From the NCBI GenBank assembly GCA_038373885.1, contig JAWZYV010013530.1, forward strand, positions 372,001 through 436,000: a DNA stretch of 64,000 nucleotides, read 5' to 3'. Positions within the stretch are counted from its first letter, which is position 1, and every line of letters starts with the position of its first letter. The translations under genes and the position numbers were made by a program. Below, in pieces: positions 13,184 to 25,104 of the stretch. Source of the DNA: Cheiracanthium punctorium. Lineage: Eukaryota; Arthropoda; Arachnida; Araneae; Cheiracanthiidae. A model generated the notes under the pieces. That model made no database searches and had not been told where the DNA came from. It saw only the letters and a program-made list of their open reading frames with translations.

Positions 13184-15174
13184 TTTAAAACCATTATTTT
13201 GTATAATCAATCTAAACATTTGGGAAGCCCTCATGTACATAGCTGCGGAAAAAAAAGGCCCACTTGCTCTTCATTTCGCCATCGTTCGTCGTATAGCAAA
13301 GTTATATATACCATTCGTTTGCAAATAACGCGTACTTTAATTTACTATTAATTTAATTTGCATAAGGGGCCGTCTTCATATTTAATTCTGCATCAACTTC
13401 GTTTTTCTCAATGGCAACCCCATATTTTGACTTTATTAAACGAAAGAAAACCTTCAAATTACCCTAAATATAAATTTTCACCAATTTTCTACGATAATTT
13501 CCGGAGATATTGCGAATTCATTTTTGCACGTTTTTAAGGGACTTTCTGCAAATTGAAAAACGCTATTTGTAGGTTCCGAACTTTTCGCCTTTCATTTATT
13601 TCGCTCGCGAGAATTAAAAGAAATTAATATTATTTTCAAGGAAAATATTGTTCCCATCTCTCTTAAAGTTTTTTGTACTGAGAATATCAAGGGTAGACTA
13701 GAATGTTTAGTCTGTGGTCCAAATGACCCGTGAGTTCATAACTTCCTTGGTTCGTACACATGATTTAAGGGGAAAATGCAAAATGACTGCTAAGGATTTT
13801 GAAAATCTTTGTAATTTTGAAATTGTTATTCAGTGTTTCCCTTGATGTTTCTCTTAGACAGCTGAAATGTTGGCAGGAGTTAGAGGCTGATCCCTGCTCT
13901 TCTGACTACAAGCATGAATATTGCTCTACTCAGCTATGGTCGAACTTAAAGAATGGTTTCATGATTGAAAATTTATTTGTTTGAATTTCATGTAAAAAAC
14001 GCAATTACTTTTTTGCCGACCCAATATTATCACTGTGTTTGTTATTTCACTTTCTTCATTTAATACTATCGCCTGCAATGTGCAATATTCTTAAGACTTT
14101 TGGCGGTATTTTAATTTATAGTTAGATGAAAAATTTTTTTAAAGAAAAACGTGATTTTGAATGTTTGGTAAAGTATGGGGAATTCCAAAGATCTAATGTT
14201 TCCGATAATAAAAAAGGTCACATTCATGCCTGGAAAGTTGAGGATGTTAGTTTTTCAGAAATAGGTCGTTGTATTAGAAGACATACATCTACTGCATCTA
14301 ATTCTATAGCTGGAAAATATTTTATTTGGGGGAATATGGTAGCGGACGCAACAATACACGCTTTATAGAATCCCCAACAAACTGTAAAAACCTCTAATTT
14401 ATTTGCTTCAGAATTTGATATTTTTAATACTGGTATCTTTTACTCTGTTTTTGCACAAAATAAATCTAATTTACATTTATTTTGTGCAATTTTCAAAAAA
14501 TTTTCACTTAATAAATTTATGTATGGTCCCTTAACTCATAAAATTAACACATTTTATTTAATATAAATTAAACTACTGAACGTAAAAATTTAAAATTTTG
14601 CACAGCCATGTAATATTAATTTCTGCATCTATTTCCATCGAAAATTGGCTAGGTCGCTATTCATAATTTTTTTGAATATTAATTTAATAATTCATATTCA
14701 TACTAATGATTTATTAAAAATCATAATAACATTAAATTATGTTTGGGTCGTTTAGTTCTAATAGTACGAATAAAAATCAGCTTCTTACTACCAATATTAT
14801 ATGAGATATGAATTGAAGTATGAAAAAATATTTTAACATAGGGGGAGGGGGATTTTGGGGGCTCATAACTCACTCATTTTCTGTCCAAATTTATTGAAAA
14901 TTGGTGTCCGGGGTTAAAATGAGCTAAATTTTTGAAATATATAGTGAAATCTAGGGGTTGCTATTGAAAAAAAAAAGTTGGTGCGAATTTTAATATGTAG
15001 ATGGCCCCTTATGCAATTTTTATGCATAGCAAATTAAAGTGTGCGTCAATCGTAAACGATTGGTATCTGTAACTTTGCTGTGCGACGAACGACGGCCGAA
15101 AAATGTACAAGTGGGCCTTTTTTTTTCCGCAGCTGTACATAAGTACATCATCCACATTTGTACATAAGGTCGTT
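13184..15174. mobile_element. about 2-kb DNA element with about 200-bp inverted arms
   Basis: The left arm (about 13184-13430) and the right arm (about 14940-15174) are inverted copies. Shared words include AGCTGCGGAAAAAAAAGGCC, CCCACTTG, CGTCG.., GCAAAGTTA, CTTTAATTTGCTA-type and GCATAAGGGGCC. The outermost bases are uncertain because a TTAA-targeting element abuts the right end. Long arms around a small core recall Minos-like Tc1 elements. Within the core an 80-codon frame (14126-14368) carries a segment like a helix-turn-helix of Tc1/IS630 transposases, but no catalytic domain is visible. Confidence 0.6.
14126..14368 (+). pseudogene. possible transposase DNA-binding remnant
   Basis: The frame starts with ATG and encodes 80 residues. 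The middle, about residues 37-58, reads VEDVSFSEIGRCIRRHTSTA, which resembles the G-x-S-x-x-E-I-G-R..R..ST pattern of helix-turn-helix segments in Tc1-like transposases. It ends before any DDE-type domain, and nothing like one follows. It sits centrally between the inverted arms of the 2-kb element, as an internal gene would. Alone it is short enough to be chance. Confidence 0.35.
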
Positions 15175-15178
15175 TTAA

Positions 15179-16607
15179 CCCTTTAACGTGTGGTGTCCTC
15201 GCCGTGAGGACACAAAACTCTGACGTTTTTATTGTTGTCAATCACGAAGAATAAATTTGATTTCTATTAAAAAAAAAAAAAAACTCGACTGTTCGAGCCT
15301 CGTCAGAGGCAGACCCCACTCCCCTGAACCCCCTAATTTCTTAGTTTCATTATTGCCATATTAAAACAATATTAATTGACTATGCCATTTTATCTCTTAT
15401 CGTTCGTGTATTTCACCTGGTAACCCTATGCTGAAATTTTATGATTGTAACCTATTTATAGAAAAATACATGTGATGCATATTCTACAGCTTACGAAATA
15501 TTGTAACAATAGATTAAAGCTGTTGTGAACTAATAGTATTTAAATACAGTGGAGCATCGTTTATACTACGCCGTAGGGACTATCGAAAAACGTCGTATAA
15601 ACGATAACGTCGTATAATCGAGTTTCACTTTTAAAACTAGAACTATTTTTTAAATTAATTTTAATGTTTAATGTGTTGCTTTAGATAAACTTATATATTA
15701 AACAAACCAAAACAAACAAATAATAAAAAGGAAAAAAGTATACTAAGCCATTTAAATGTACATACCTTTATTTTTTCTTTTTATGTACCAAATTTGTTTT
15801 CTTAAATTTAACAATTTTACATATGTTAACAGAAAAATTTATCTATGGTTGTTTGACGTGATGACTGGCGTTGAGTAATAATTAGCCCCCCCTCCCCCCT
15901 CCCATATCGCGAAAGTTGTCTGTCCATTACTTAGAATTAAAAAATTTTAAGAACACCTGAAAACACAAATCGACCGCCGAAAAAAAAAAAAAAAAAAAAA
16001 AACCGTATGTTCTTAAAATACACAAGAAAAATAAACATGTTCAAACTAGAGTAAAACGACGTATAACCGATTTTGTGCGTCGTATAAACGATTTATTTTT
16101 ACATTGCAACGAATAGGAATGAAGTGGGACCACACTAAAACGTCGTATAAACGATCGTCGTACAAACGATGCTCCACTGTATATGTAAAATTATGTCGCA
16201 TTTTTATGTCGCTTTTTTGGAACACATTTTTCGGACAAGTTTCAATAAAAGGGGTGAGAGATAAAATGACATAATCATTAATACTTGAGGGTGACATAGT
16301 GACGCGAGAATCCTTTACTTTTTTAGCCCATCATTTCCTGTAAAAATTGTCAGGAGTGTTGTTAACATCACTCGCATCTGCTGGGAACTTTAAGAATACG
16401 ATGGAAATACATTGTTATAGAAGAACAACTGGATAGACTGTCCAATGCTGAAAAAAAAGGCAGCCGTTGCCATCGCTCGATCTAACTACCAGAAAGATGG
16501 CGGTCGATCGAAGAGTTCATCGCGTGCCACAGATCTAGAGGGGGTTTTTTTATACAGCTGGCTGTGCGCGCACAGCCAGCATTGGGAAATGATTGCTCCT
16601 CAAAGGG
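15179..16607. mobile_element. piggyBac-like non-autonomous element split by a younger MITE
   Basis: TTAA target copies stand at 15175-15178 and 16608-16611. The ends read CCCTTTAACGTG and, inwards from the right, CCCTTTGAGGAGC, fitting the CCCTTTG-type piggyBac terminus. A second copy of the family sits at 27640-28096 in the opposite orientation and shares CGTCAGAGTTT-, TTTACGGGAAATGA- and GCCGTTGCCATCGCTCGA-type words. Without the nested 633-bp element the copy would be about 0.8 kb. The right part holds a strong stem (GCTGGCTGTGCGC/GCGCACAGCCAGC near 16556-16580). No transposase is encoded. Confidence 0.8.
15547..16179. mobile_element. nested TA-inserting element with CGTCGTATAAACGAT arrays
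   Basis: TA copies (15545-15546, 16180-16181) flank near-perfect ends, CAGTGGAGCATCGTTTATAC on the left and CAGTGGAGCATCGTTTGTAC inwards from the right. The word CGTCGTATAAACGAT or close variants recurs next to both ends in both orientations, as expected for an array of transposase binding sites. It is AT-rich and non-coding inside. The terminus style (CAGT..) and TA target fit pogo/Tigger. It lies inside the piggyBac-like element and is therefore younger. Confidence 0.88.
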
Positions 16608-16611
16608 TTAA

Positions 16612-18825
16612 CTGTAGAAACAGCAACCATCCTTTTTATGGAATCTCTTAGGTAGTGACTGTTCAGAAATCTTATATCACACAATTATTTAGAAGAAAAG
16701 AAAACTTTTGCTAGAAGCAGCATGTGATCCTCCCTAACAGGCCCCTCAAGAGACTTCCCTGATAAATTTATCTTTTATGATTCCTACTTCGATTAAAAAT
16801 GGATAACGCTGCAGCCCATTGCTCAATGTTATAATAGCACCGGCTATTTCCTTGAGCAATCATCTTGATTGATATCCCCATCTCACTTTATCCTAGTCTT
16901 TTTTTGGAAGAATGACTTCTTTAATAACTACCCCCTGGTTTTATAACGTATTTTTTCGGACACAGTTTTCGAGCGAAGTCATGCCATAGGGATTATTAGG
17001 TAACATTTCCCCCTCCCCCCTGCTTAAAGTTAATGAACCGATTTGATTAACTCTGCCCCTCGCTTAGAGAAGAGAAGGTTATGGCGTCAGATGGTTAGTT
17101 CTTAAAATAACCTCCTCTGAAATTCCCACGAACATAAGGTCATCGTACATACAAGGTCTGGTACAAGGTTGATAGTACAAAGTTCACCGTACAGAGACAC
17201 CAAAGATAATACAAGTATAATTTACTTCTCTCTTTTTTTTTTTTCTTCTGTCAAAGCAGCATTTTTTCCAGCTAGCCAGGGGCGTCAGGAGGGGACACAA
17301 GTTGAGGTCATTGCACCCAGTTGCTCTGATACATTTATTTCGCTTTGGCAAATACATAGTAAAAAAAGAACAAACTCTAATTCACAGCAACGAGGAGATA
17401 AACTTGATACACCGTTAATTTTCATCCGAGTCTCTTCACAGTTGTGTACACGCTCTTACACTGAAATATCCTTTGGTGGAGAAAATTATACAGGAGTCGG
17501 CATATATTTGCGTAACTTACTCTTTTCTTCTATAAATACAAGTGCTGAATGCATGAATCATCAGCATCTCTTGTAAAATTGTTTATTTCGGGTCTTTCTT
17601 TAGCTAATTTACAGAGGTGAGTTCTATGTTTTGTACTAAGAGAGCTTATAGTACTAGCAAAGCTATTTTCTGTTTAAACAGTTATGTAAGCGAAAACAAA
17701 AAATTTGCATGTACTAATTATCTACGAAGTTATTTTAAGGGGGGAGTGGGGAGACAATATTAAACTCAAATTGTCGATCCCCTGTATATCTCTTTTTTCC
17801 TTTTTATCTTTCCTTTCTCTGTTCTCTTTCTGCTCTTTCTGCTCACACAAACCACACACACATAAAAAAGTATATTTTTAAGTATATTTCAACTGCTAAA
17901 CTGTATAGTAAATATTTTTAAGTGGTAAAAACTAAGAGGAAAAAAATTTATCTTTTGCTTAAAAGTGTAATAATGGCTGTATTTTTGAAGATTTCCGTAC
18001 AATAACCTCATAATAATATATAAGTGATGTTTTTCTTTAAAATTAGTATCATCTTAATGTTTTTAAAAAATGTGCCAATAAAACAATGAAAACACGTTTA
18101 ATAGAGATTCAATAAATTTATGGTGTATGAGTCATTTTTTTTCTCAAGAAGCATTCAAGCGTCGTTTTGGTAAGCAGATAATTAAATAGAGGATTAATAC
18201 TAAAATAATATAATACAGCCCTTTCAAAGATTTTTTTCGGGAGAGCTCTCTGATTGTAAATGTCAACTTCTGTAGCTTAAAAATTTTCTTATATAAACTT
18301 CCTTCAAAGTAGACTTATTATTATTTTTTTTTCAAATGACATATTTTTAATATCACCTAAACTTCTGCGATTTCGCCCTGGAGACAGAAATTGATCCTAC
18401 CTGCAAAATACGTATTTTAGCTAGTTATAATAAAATAAATAATGCCACAATATAACCATTAACCTTTCAAAATATTTTCTTTTTCAAAATGTTTACAGAG
18501 GTTTATCATGTCATACCTGGAAAACTTTGTCTTTTAGAACCTTTATAAAGGGCAGAAAGAAGCATAGACCTTATAACTGGTAGAAGACATATGATAACTG
18601 ACAAAGAGATTTTTTTTTCTCGTGCTTTTCCTAGTCTCTCTGTCTCAAATAAATGCTTTACCTTAATAACTTTCAATATAGCTCTTTGAAAGAGCAATAT
18701 TATTTCGAATAAGCGCTTTCAACCATGAACTCACCAATCGATTACTTTTCACTAAGCGTAATATTGATTCTAAAAGGCGTTTAAATTCAAATTGGGAACT
18801 CGCAGGCTTCAAAATTTATTAATTA
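16612..18825. other. no gene recognised; one unexplained 135-codon open frame
   Basis: The plus-strand frame at 17169-17576 is long for such AT-rich DNA, but its product matches no family I know and has a pyrimidine-tract-like run (SLFFFSS) inside. I see no transposon ends here. Confidence 0.4.
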
Positions 18826-19563
18826 CTAGCTGCGTACCCGTCTTCGCACGGTGGGAAACGCATATTTTCCTTACACATATATAATTCGAATTAAACCCAG
18901 TAATGAGGAATCTCAAAACGTGAAAAAATACTTACTCAACTGAATAATACTTACTCAAATTTAACTCACGATTACAAACCGTGAGTTAAAGTTGACGTCA
19001 TGAGTGCAAATTTTAGACGATTGCAACATGACACAAAAACTACGTCAATGTGACTGGCGATCAAAAAAGAAAGAACTTTATAGTATGCAGACAAAACTTT
19101 TCTCTTTCGAAAAATGCCTGATTTCTACATCAAATAATTCGTTTTGTGAGGTTTAGTATATACCACATTGAGGTTTAGTATATATAGTATACACCAAATA
19201 AATAACATTACATGATGTTGACAACAATTTTATCTTGCATTTTTCAAAGCGTGGACAATGCATTAGCGCAGTTATGTTACACACGACTTTATTAAATTTT
19301 ACCTAAATTAAAAAAACCTACATGAAACAATGGATGCATCATTTACGTTTAAAAGCCAAAAATGTACCTTGCTCCGGTGAAAATCATGTCGCTTTTGTAA
19401 ATGAAAACGTTCTTGATGTAACTTCTGAGAAAAAGCTTATTACCCTTATTGAACTCTTAATGCAGTATCACACTTGTTACATTAAAGTGACAAAGGACGT
19501 TTATCTCACTGTCAATTCGCGCTAAATAAATAAGTAATTTCATTTTTCATTTTTTACAGATTA

Positions 19564-19878
19564 CAGTTGACCCCTTTATAACATGGGTCTACAACACGAA
19601 TTCTTAGAACACGACGAAAACATTACGATCGTTTTCGTGTAACACGTTAAAAGAGACTCGTACAGCACGGTAAAATGAGACGTATGTTCTGATATTATGA
19701 CGCCTTAGCAACTGTAATTAACATTCCTTTTGAATGACAACACCAAACATCATTGCATTTTTACGGAGCGCGAATAAGTTTTGCCGCGATTATACCGCGC
19801 AGTCCGCACTCCAGGTGGAGTATAGCGCAGAACCCATACAACACGGAACGTATCAACCGTGTCATAGGGAATCTACTG
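19564..19878. mobile_element. TA-inserting MITE nested in Helitron A
   Basis: The ends read CAGTTGACCCC.. and, inwards from the right, CAGTAGATTCCC.., with TA at 19562-19563 and 19879-19880. Helitron B holds the empty site (GATTA/ATTGCATAGTG near 22801), which proves the insertion and its TA duplication. A second family member is at 25231-25575. Repeated ACACGG/CCGTGTT words occur near both ends. Pogo/Tigger-like. Confidence 0.9.
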
Positions 19879-20105
19879 TAGTTGCATAGTGTCGAATTCA
19901 ATAGTTAAGAAAATTCTGCGTTGCCGTATTTAGTAATATTTCATCTTACCTTTGTGGCCGAAATGTATTAAAACCAAATATTCGAACTGTATCAAAAGTA
20001 AAATTTACTAAACGCAAAATTTTTAATTTTGTATAACCCTCAGAACAACTTCGGAGTTTGCCATCTACGACGGTTTTTCATGACGTGACAACTGATGCTT
20101 GCGTA

Positions 20106-20225
20106 CAGTAGCGTAGCCATGGAGGGGATAGGGTGTCACAACCCCCCATGCCGAGTTTTTTGCCCTACAAAATGTATATTCTTCACTCCCGTAACATTCC
20201 CATGAAAAATTTTTGGCTACTCCTG
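20106..20225. mobile_element. short hAT-like MITE, 120 bp, nested in Helitron A
   Basis: An 8-bp duplication with one mismatch (CTTGCGTA 20098-20105, CTTGCATA 20226-20233) flanks ends CAGTAGCGTAGCCA and, inwards from the right, CAGGAGTAGCCA. It has no coding capacity. Confidence 0.75.
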
Positions 20226-22092
20226 CTTGCATATAATTGATCTTTTTTTTTTTCATTTATCAGTGATCAATATACTTCAGGATCGGAATCTCCGCAGTAA
20301 AAAAATGGTGTAAAAAATCTGACACCAGAAAATTCTCATTAACACAGTGGGGTTACACAAATACGCGCCAGGCCTAAGCTCTTGCTTACGTTCGGAGGAG
20401 CAAATACATTAGAGGTTATGTGCTGCTCCGGATAATCTGCCAGCAAAAATGACGTAAAAAATGGCATCCACACGCGAAGGAAATAAAATTAAAGATATGT
20501 AGAATTGCATGAAAACTTCGATTATTTTTTAAGTGCAATTCTGTTACAGTTAGTTCTTCTTATTTCACGTTTGATGCGTTTTCACTTTTTCGAGTCTTAA
20601 AAGCTGTAGAAATAAGTGGTTTCACTTAATTGTTAAATTTAACAACTTAAGTGGCAACAATGGATTCTGTTGCTACGGAAATTATAGCAATGTTAAAAAT
20701 AGAACATGAAATGAGTTATTCATGTTTACTTTGCTAGAACTGCCGTATTGGCGAAATTAACACCGCCAGTCGATGGCCAATAGCTCAAACCACAAATTAA
20801 ACTTTACACTAAAGGCAATACGCAATACTTTGTTTGGCGGAATTTAAAAAAATTATCTATGCATACACTAGTGACATCGGCTCATCTCAATTGTGGAACG
20901 GAATTAATAATACGTAAAGAGCTGCACTACATATGAATATTTTTCGCCAACTTTGCTAAGAAATGTACTAACGTAGGAATCAACATACATTTCAATTCGT
21001 AAAACAAAAAATATATTAGACAGTATTAATTACGCCTTTCTAACAGCTTTTAGTAAAAGAAACTTCCGTAGCGCTGCTTTAACAAATAAGAATCAATTAT
21101 TTATTACACAGTTCTTCGATAGCCAAATGCCAACATACACCATTTTGCGAGATTTTTTTGTTTTCCGGGAATCATTCGAAGCATTGATTTAACAGCAATC
21201 AAAATGGGAAATAGTTATATATCATTTATATGGTTCGATCGTTCAAAATTTAATGCAGGCATATTATTGATAGGTAGCAGTCATTTAAATTATTATTAAC
21301 TATAACGGGTTTTAATCACCATGTACAAAATGCGAGAATTTCAATTTTCTGAAATTTGGCGGAATTCCTCCAACTTAAATCAGTTTACTTAATTTGGTGA
21401 AAATTCTATAGATCGTTTAAAATCGCCTTAATAACTGCATTATTTCTGTATGAAAAATCGAAGTATAGCGCCCTAAAATTTATACTTGTTATTAAAAATA
21501 CTATTTCGTTAAGCTCGCAGTAATTTGCGCCAAGCCCAAAACTGTACAAATCGGTAGAACCTACTACTTTCTCAAAATCGCCAAATGAGCTTTTTTTTTT
21601 TCGGCCAAACTAAAAAATATACATATTAGTCTCGGAAATCTTTCAATCCCTTATTCTTTTACACATAAAAAACATTGAATTCCAGCTCTGATTCAACATG
21701 AACGCAATATTTTAATTAAAAAATAACTTTGTAAATAGTCTAAAGAGAAAAAAATCATTATTCTTTTATTTTTACTGCAGGAGTCTAAATAATTTAACAA
21801 AATAGCCAAACACGGCAACCTCGATGCTTATTTCTCACTTTTTTGACTACAGGGGTTACAATTACGGAATTGCGGAGTGCAAAAATTAGCGTTTTTGACG
21901 GGGTTTTTTATCAATATCTCCTAAACTAATTCGAATTTCGAAATTCAAATTAGCGTAGGTTCTTTCTCGAAATTTTCCGAATTAATGGATTTTCGTTCGA
22001 AACTCAACTCCCAGCCGTTTAGGAGGAGATGATGTTACACACACACACACACACACACACAGACAGACGCACACAGATTTTAATAGTATAGA

Positions 22093-24752
22093 CTAGCTGC
22101 TTACCCGTTCTCCGCACGGACGGAGACGAATATTTTTCTTACATATATAATTCGAATTAAACCCAGTGATAGGAATCTCTAATAGTGAAAAATTGCTGGA
22201 ATTCTGACGAAAAGCTGAGTGAAAAATTGCTGGAATTCTGACGAAAAGCTGACTCCATGAGTGGAAATTTGAGACGATTGCAACCTGATGACACAAAAAC
22301 CACATCATTGTCACTGGCGATCAGAAAAGTAAGAACTTTACGGTATGCAGACGAAACTTCTCTCTTTCGAAAAATGCCTTATTTCTACATCATATAATTC
22401 TCTTTTTTAGGTTTAATTTATAGCATTCATACATACCATATGAATAACATTACATGATATTGAATACTATTTTATCTTATCTTGCATTTCGTAAAGCGTA
22501 GACAATGCATTAGCACAGTTATGTTGCAGATGACTTTATTAAATTTTACCCAAATTAAAAAAACCTACACGAAACAATCGATGCACATTGTACGTTCAGA
22601 AACCAAAAATGCATCCTGTTTCCGTGAAGATCTTGTCGCTTTCGTAAATGAAAACATTTGTGACGTAACTTAAGCGGAAAAGCTTATTACCCTTACTGAA
22701 CTCTTAATACAGTAGCACACTTGTTACATAAAACTAATGTTGATCTCACTACCAATTCACACTAAATAAATAACTAATTTCATATTTTATTTTTAACATA
22801 GATTAATTGCATAGTGTCAAATTCAATATTAAGCAATATCTGAAATCGTTTCTAGAGCTCTTGGTCTTGTAACTGGAGTAACTGGAATATATATGAAAAA
22901 GTAAATAGAACTTTAACATATAAGTAATTTATATGAAATATTCTAAGCACATCGGATCCCGTTATTCGGAAAGATTCTACAAACGCCGTGGGAAGAAAGA
23001 GCAATTAATTTCATATTATATTTTGTATTCCTTGCAAGTGCCTTTGTTATGCACATGATTGCAATGTCACTCTCGTACACGATGCTTATCCTATAGTCTC
23101 TGGTGATTTATTTTGGACTTTCATTTCATATTCCTGACTTTTCATACTTTTGAAATTTTGTTGCTTTGTGCATGTGAATAATCGATTATCATTTCGCATC
23201 ACGGCTACCAATTAATAGTTTTACATATCGCTTCTTCCACGTTAACGACGTTAATCTGCCTTTTTCTAGTTTTAAAAAAAACGCCTACAAAGTTTCATTG
23301 CTTCAATTTAGACACACAGAGGTGTTAGGCAAATACGCACCCGACAAATTGCTTCCTTATGTCCGCCGAAGCAGCACATACGTTAGCGTGTAATGTGCTT
23401 CTCCGGATAATCTGAAAGCAAAACAGAAGACAATGACTCGAAAATGAGGTCACACGCGAAGGAAATAAAATGAAAAATATGCAGAATTGCCTGAAAAAAC
23501 TTCGATTATTTTTAATGCGCAAATAAGTTAAAACTCTATTTGTTTCAATTTTAATGCGTTTTCACTTTCTTGGGTCTTAAGAGATGTAGAAATGAGTGGT
23601 TTCACTTAATTATTAAATTGAACAACTTAAGTGCAACAATGGATTCCGTTGCTACGGAAACTGTAGCAGTGTTAAAAATGGAATATGAAATGATTTATTT
23701 ATGTTTACTTTGCTAGAACTGCCATTTTGAAGTAATTAACGTCGGCAGTCGATGGCAAATAGCCAAAATGAATCACACATTAAACTTGACAGTAAATGCA
23801 ATAATTTAATGGCATTACCAGCTAGTCTAACTGGGTTTAAAAAATATTCTCATTCATCTCTAACAGCATTCGTATTTATAAAGACTTCCTATTTTATTAC
23901 ACCTTGTTTGGCGGGATTAAAAAATATTATCTATTCATACGCTCGTAACACCAACTCATATCAATCGGGGCATAGAATTAGCAATACAAATGAAAAAGTT
24001 TAATTTTCTGAAATTTGGCGGGGTTTCCCTAACTTAAATCAATTTATTTAACTTGATGAAAATCATTTGAAATCGCCTTAATAACTGCATTATTTCTGAA
24101 CAGAAAATTAAAATTTTAGGCTAAATTCTAGTAATACCTACATTTGTTTTTAAAAATACTAGTTCTTTACGCTCTCATTAAATTGCGCCAAGCCTAAAAT
24201 TGTGCAAACCACTAGAATCCACTTTCTCAAAATCGCCGTATAAGCCTTTTTTTTTTTTTTTTTTTTTTTTTTTGCCACATTATAAGGTTATACACTTTAG
24301 TCTCTGAAATTTACAAATCCTTTTTCTTTTGCGTATAAAAAATATTGAATTCTTGCTCTGATTTCCCACGCAGACGATATTTTAATTAAAAAATAACCTA
24401 GCAAATATTCGAAACAGAAAAAAAGTATTATTCCTTTATTTTTAATGCAAGAGTGTAAATCATTTAATAAATTCGCCAAACATCGCAACCTCGATGCTTA
24501 TTTCTCACATTTTCACTACAGGGGTTACAATCGCGGAGTTGCGGAGAGCAAAAATTAGTGTTTTTGACGGAGTTTTTTATCAATATCTCCTAAACTAATT
24601 CGAATTTCGAAATTTAAATTAGCGGAAGACCTTCCTTGGAATTTTTCGAATAAGTGGACACCTCGATCGAAACTCAACTCCCAGCGGTTTCGGAGGAGAT
24701 GATGCTACACACAGACATACAGACAGACGCGCACAGATTTTAATAGTATAGA
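22093..24752 (-). mobile_element. non-autonomous Helitron, copy B, 2.66 kb
   Basis: On the minus strand it starts TCTATACTATTAAAATCTG at 24752 and ends with a CTCCG/CGGAG stem followed by CTAG at 22093-22096. The next base is the first T of copy A, so the two Helitrons are joined head-to-tail without a spacer base. Internal blocks are shared with A but diverged. It lacks a Rep/helicase gene and keeps the empty site of the MITE found in A. A T24-long run lies at about 24246-24273. The base before the 5' TC is T rather than the usual A. Confidence 0.85.
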
Positions 24753-25104
24753 AGACTATATTATTCCGTAGTTATGTTATATCTCCTACTGACAATGTCA
24801 AATCTAAGGAATGACAAGCAGGGGTGTGCGATATGGGCCTCACTAAGATATCTGTACAGATTCATTTTAGCCCAAACTACTATGCTAAAAAATATACTTT
24901 TAGCATTCTTACAAATTTTTTTTAGCAAAGGAAATATTCGCTGATGTGTAATAAGCCCTTCAAACTGAAACTAATAAAAAATTGTTATAATGAAATTTCT
25001 ACAGAATCAATTCATACAATCTAACGTAAAGATGATTAGGACGAATGAGTAATTCTATTCAAAGGACGCTATATGTTAAGGCTTATCTAAATTTATTCTC
25101 TATG

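Larger units (their letters stand above)
18826..22092 (-). mobile_element. non-autonomous Helitron, copy A, 3.27 kb
   Basis: Read on the minus strand the element starts with TCTATACTATTAAAATCTG at 22092, followed by a (GT)n tract. It ends with a small hairpin (CCGT-6 nt-ACGG at 18838-18851) and CTAG at 18826-18829, followed by T. TC start, hairpin and CTAG/T end are Helitron hallmarks. It shares long blocks with copy B on its right, for example the stretch around 19060-19130 with 22320-22390 and around 20380-20700 with 23340-23690. It has no Rep/helicase gene. Two younger MITEs sit inside it (19564-19878, 20106-20225). Confidence 0.85.

Noticed and set aside
17169..17576. 135-codon plus-strand open frame
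   Set aside because: It has no recognisable domain, contains a homopolymer-coded run, and has no splice or promoter context; a chance frame is more likely than a gene, though it is the longest frame outside the transposase remnants.
19322..19525. Small plus-strand frame with a related frame in Helitron B (22482-22673)
   Set aside because: The similarity simply follows from the two Helitron copies sharing DNA; the frame is opposite to the Helitron orientation and is interrupted in copy B.
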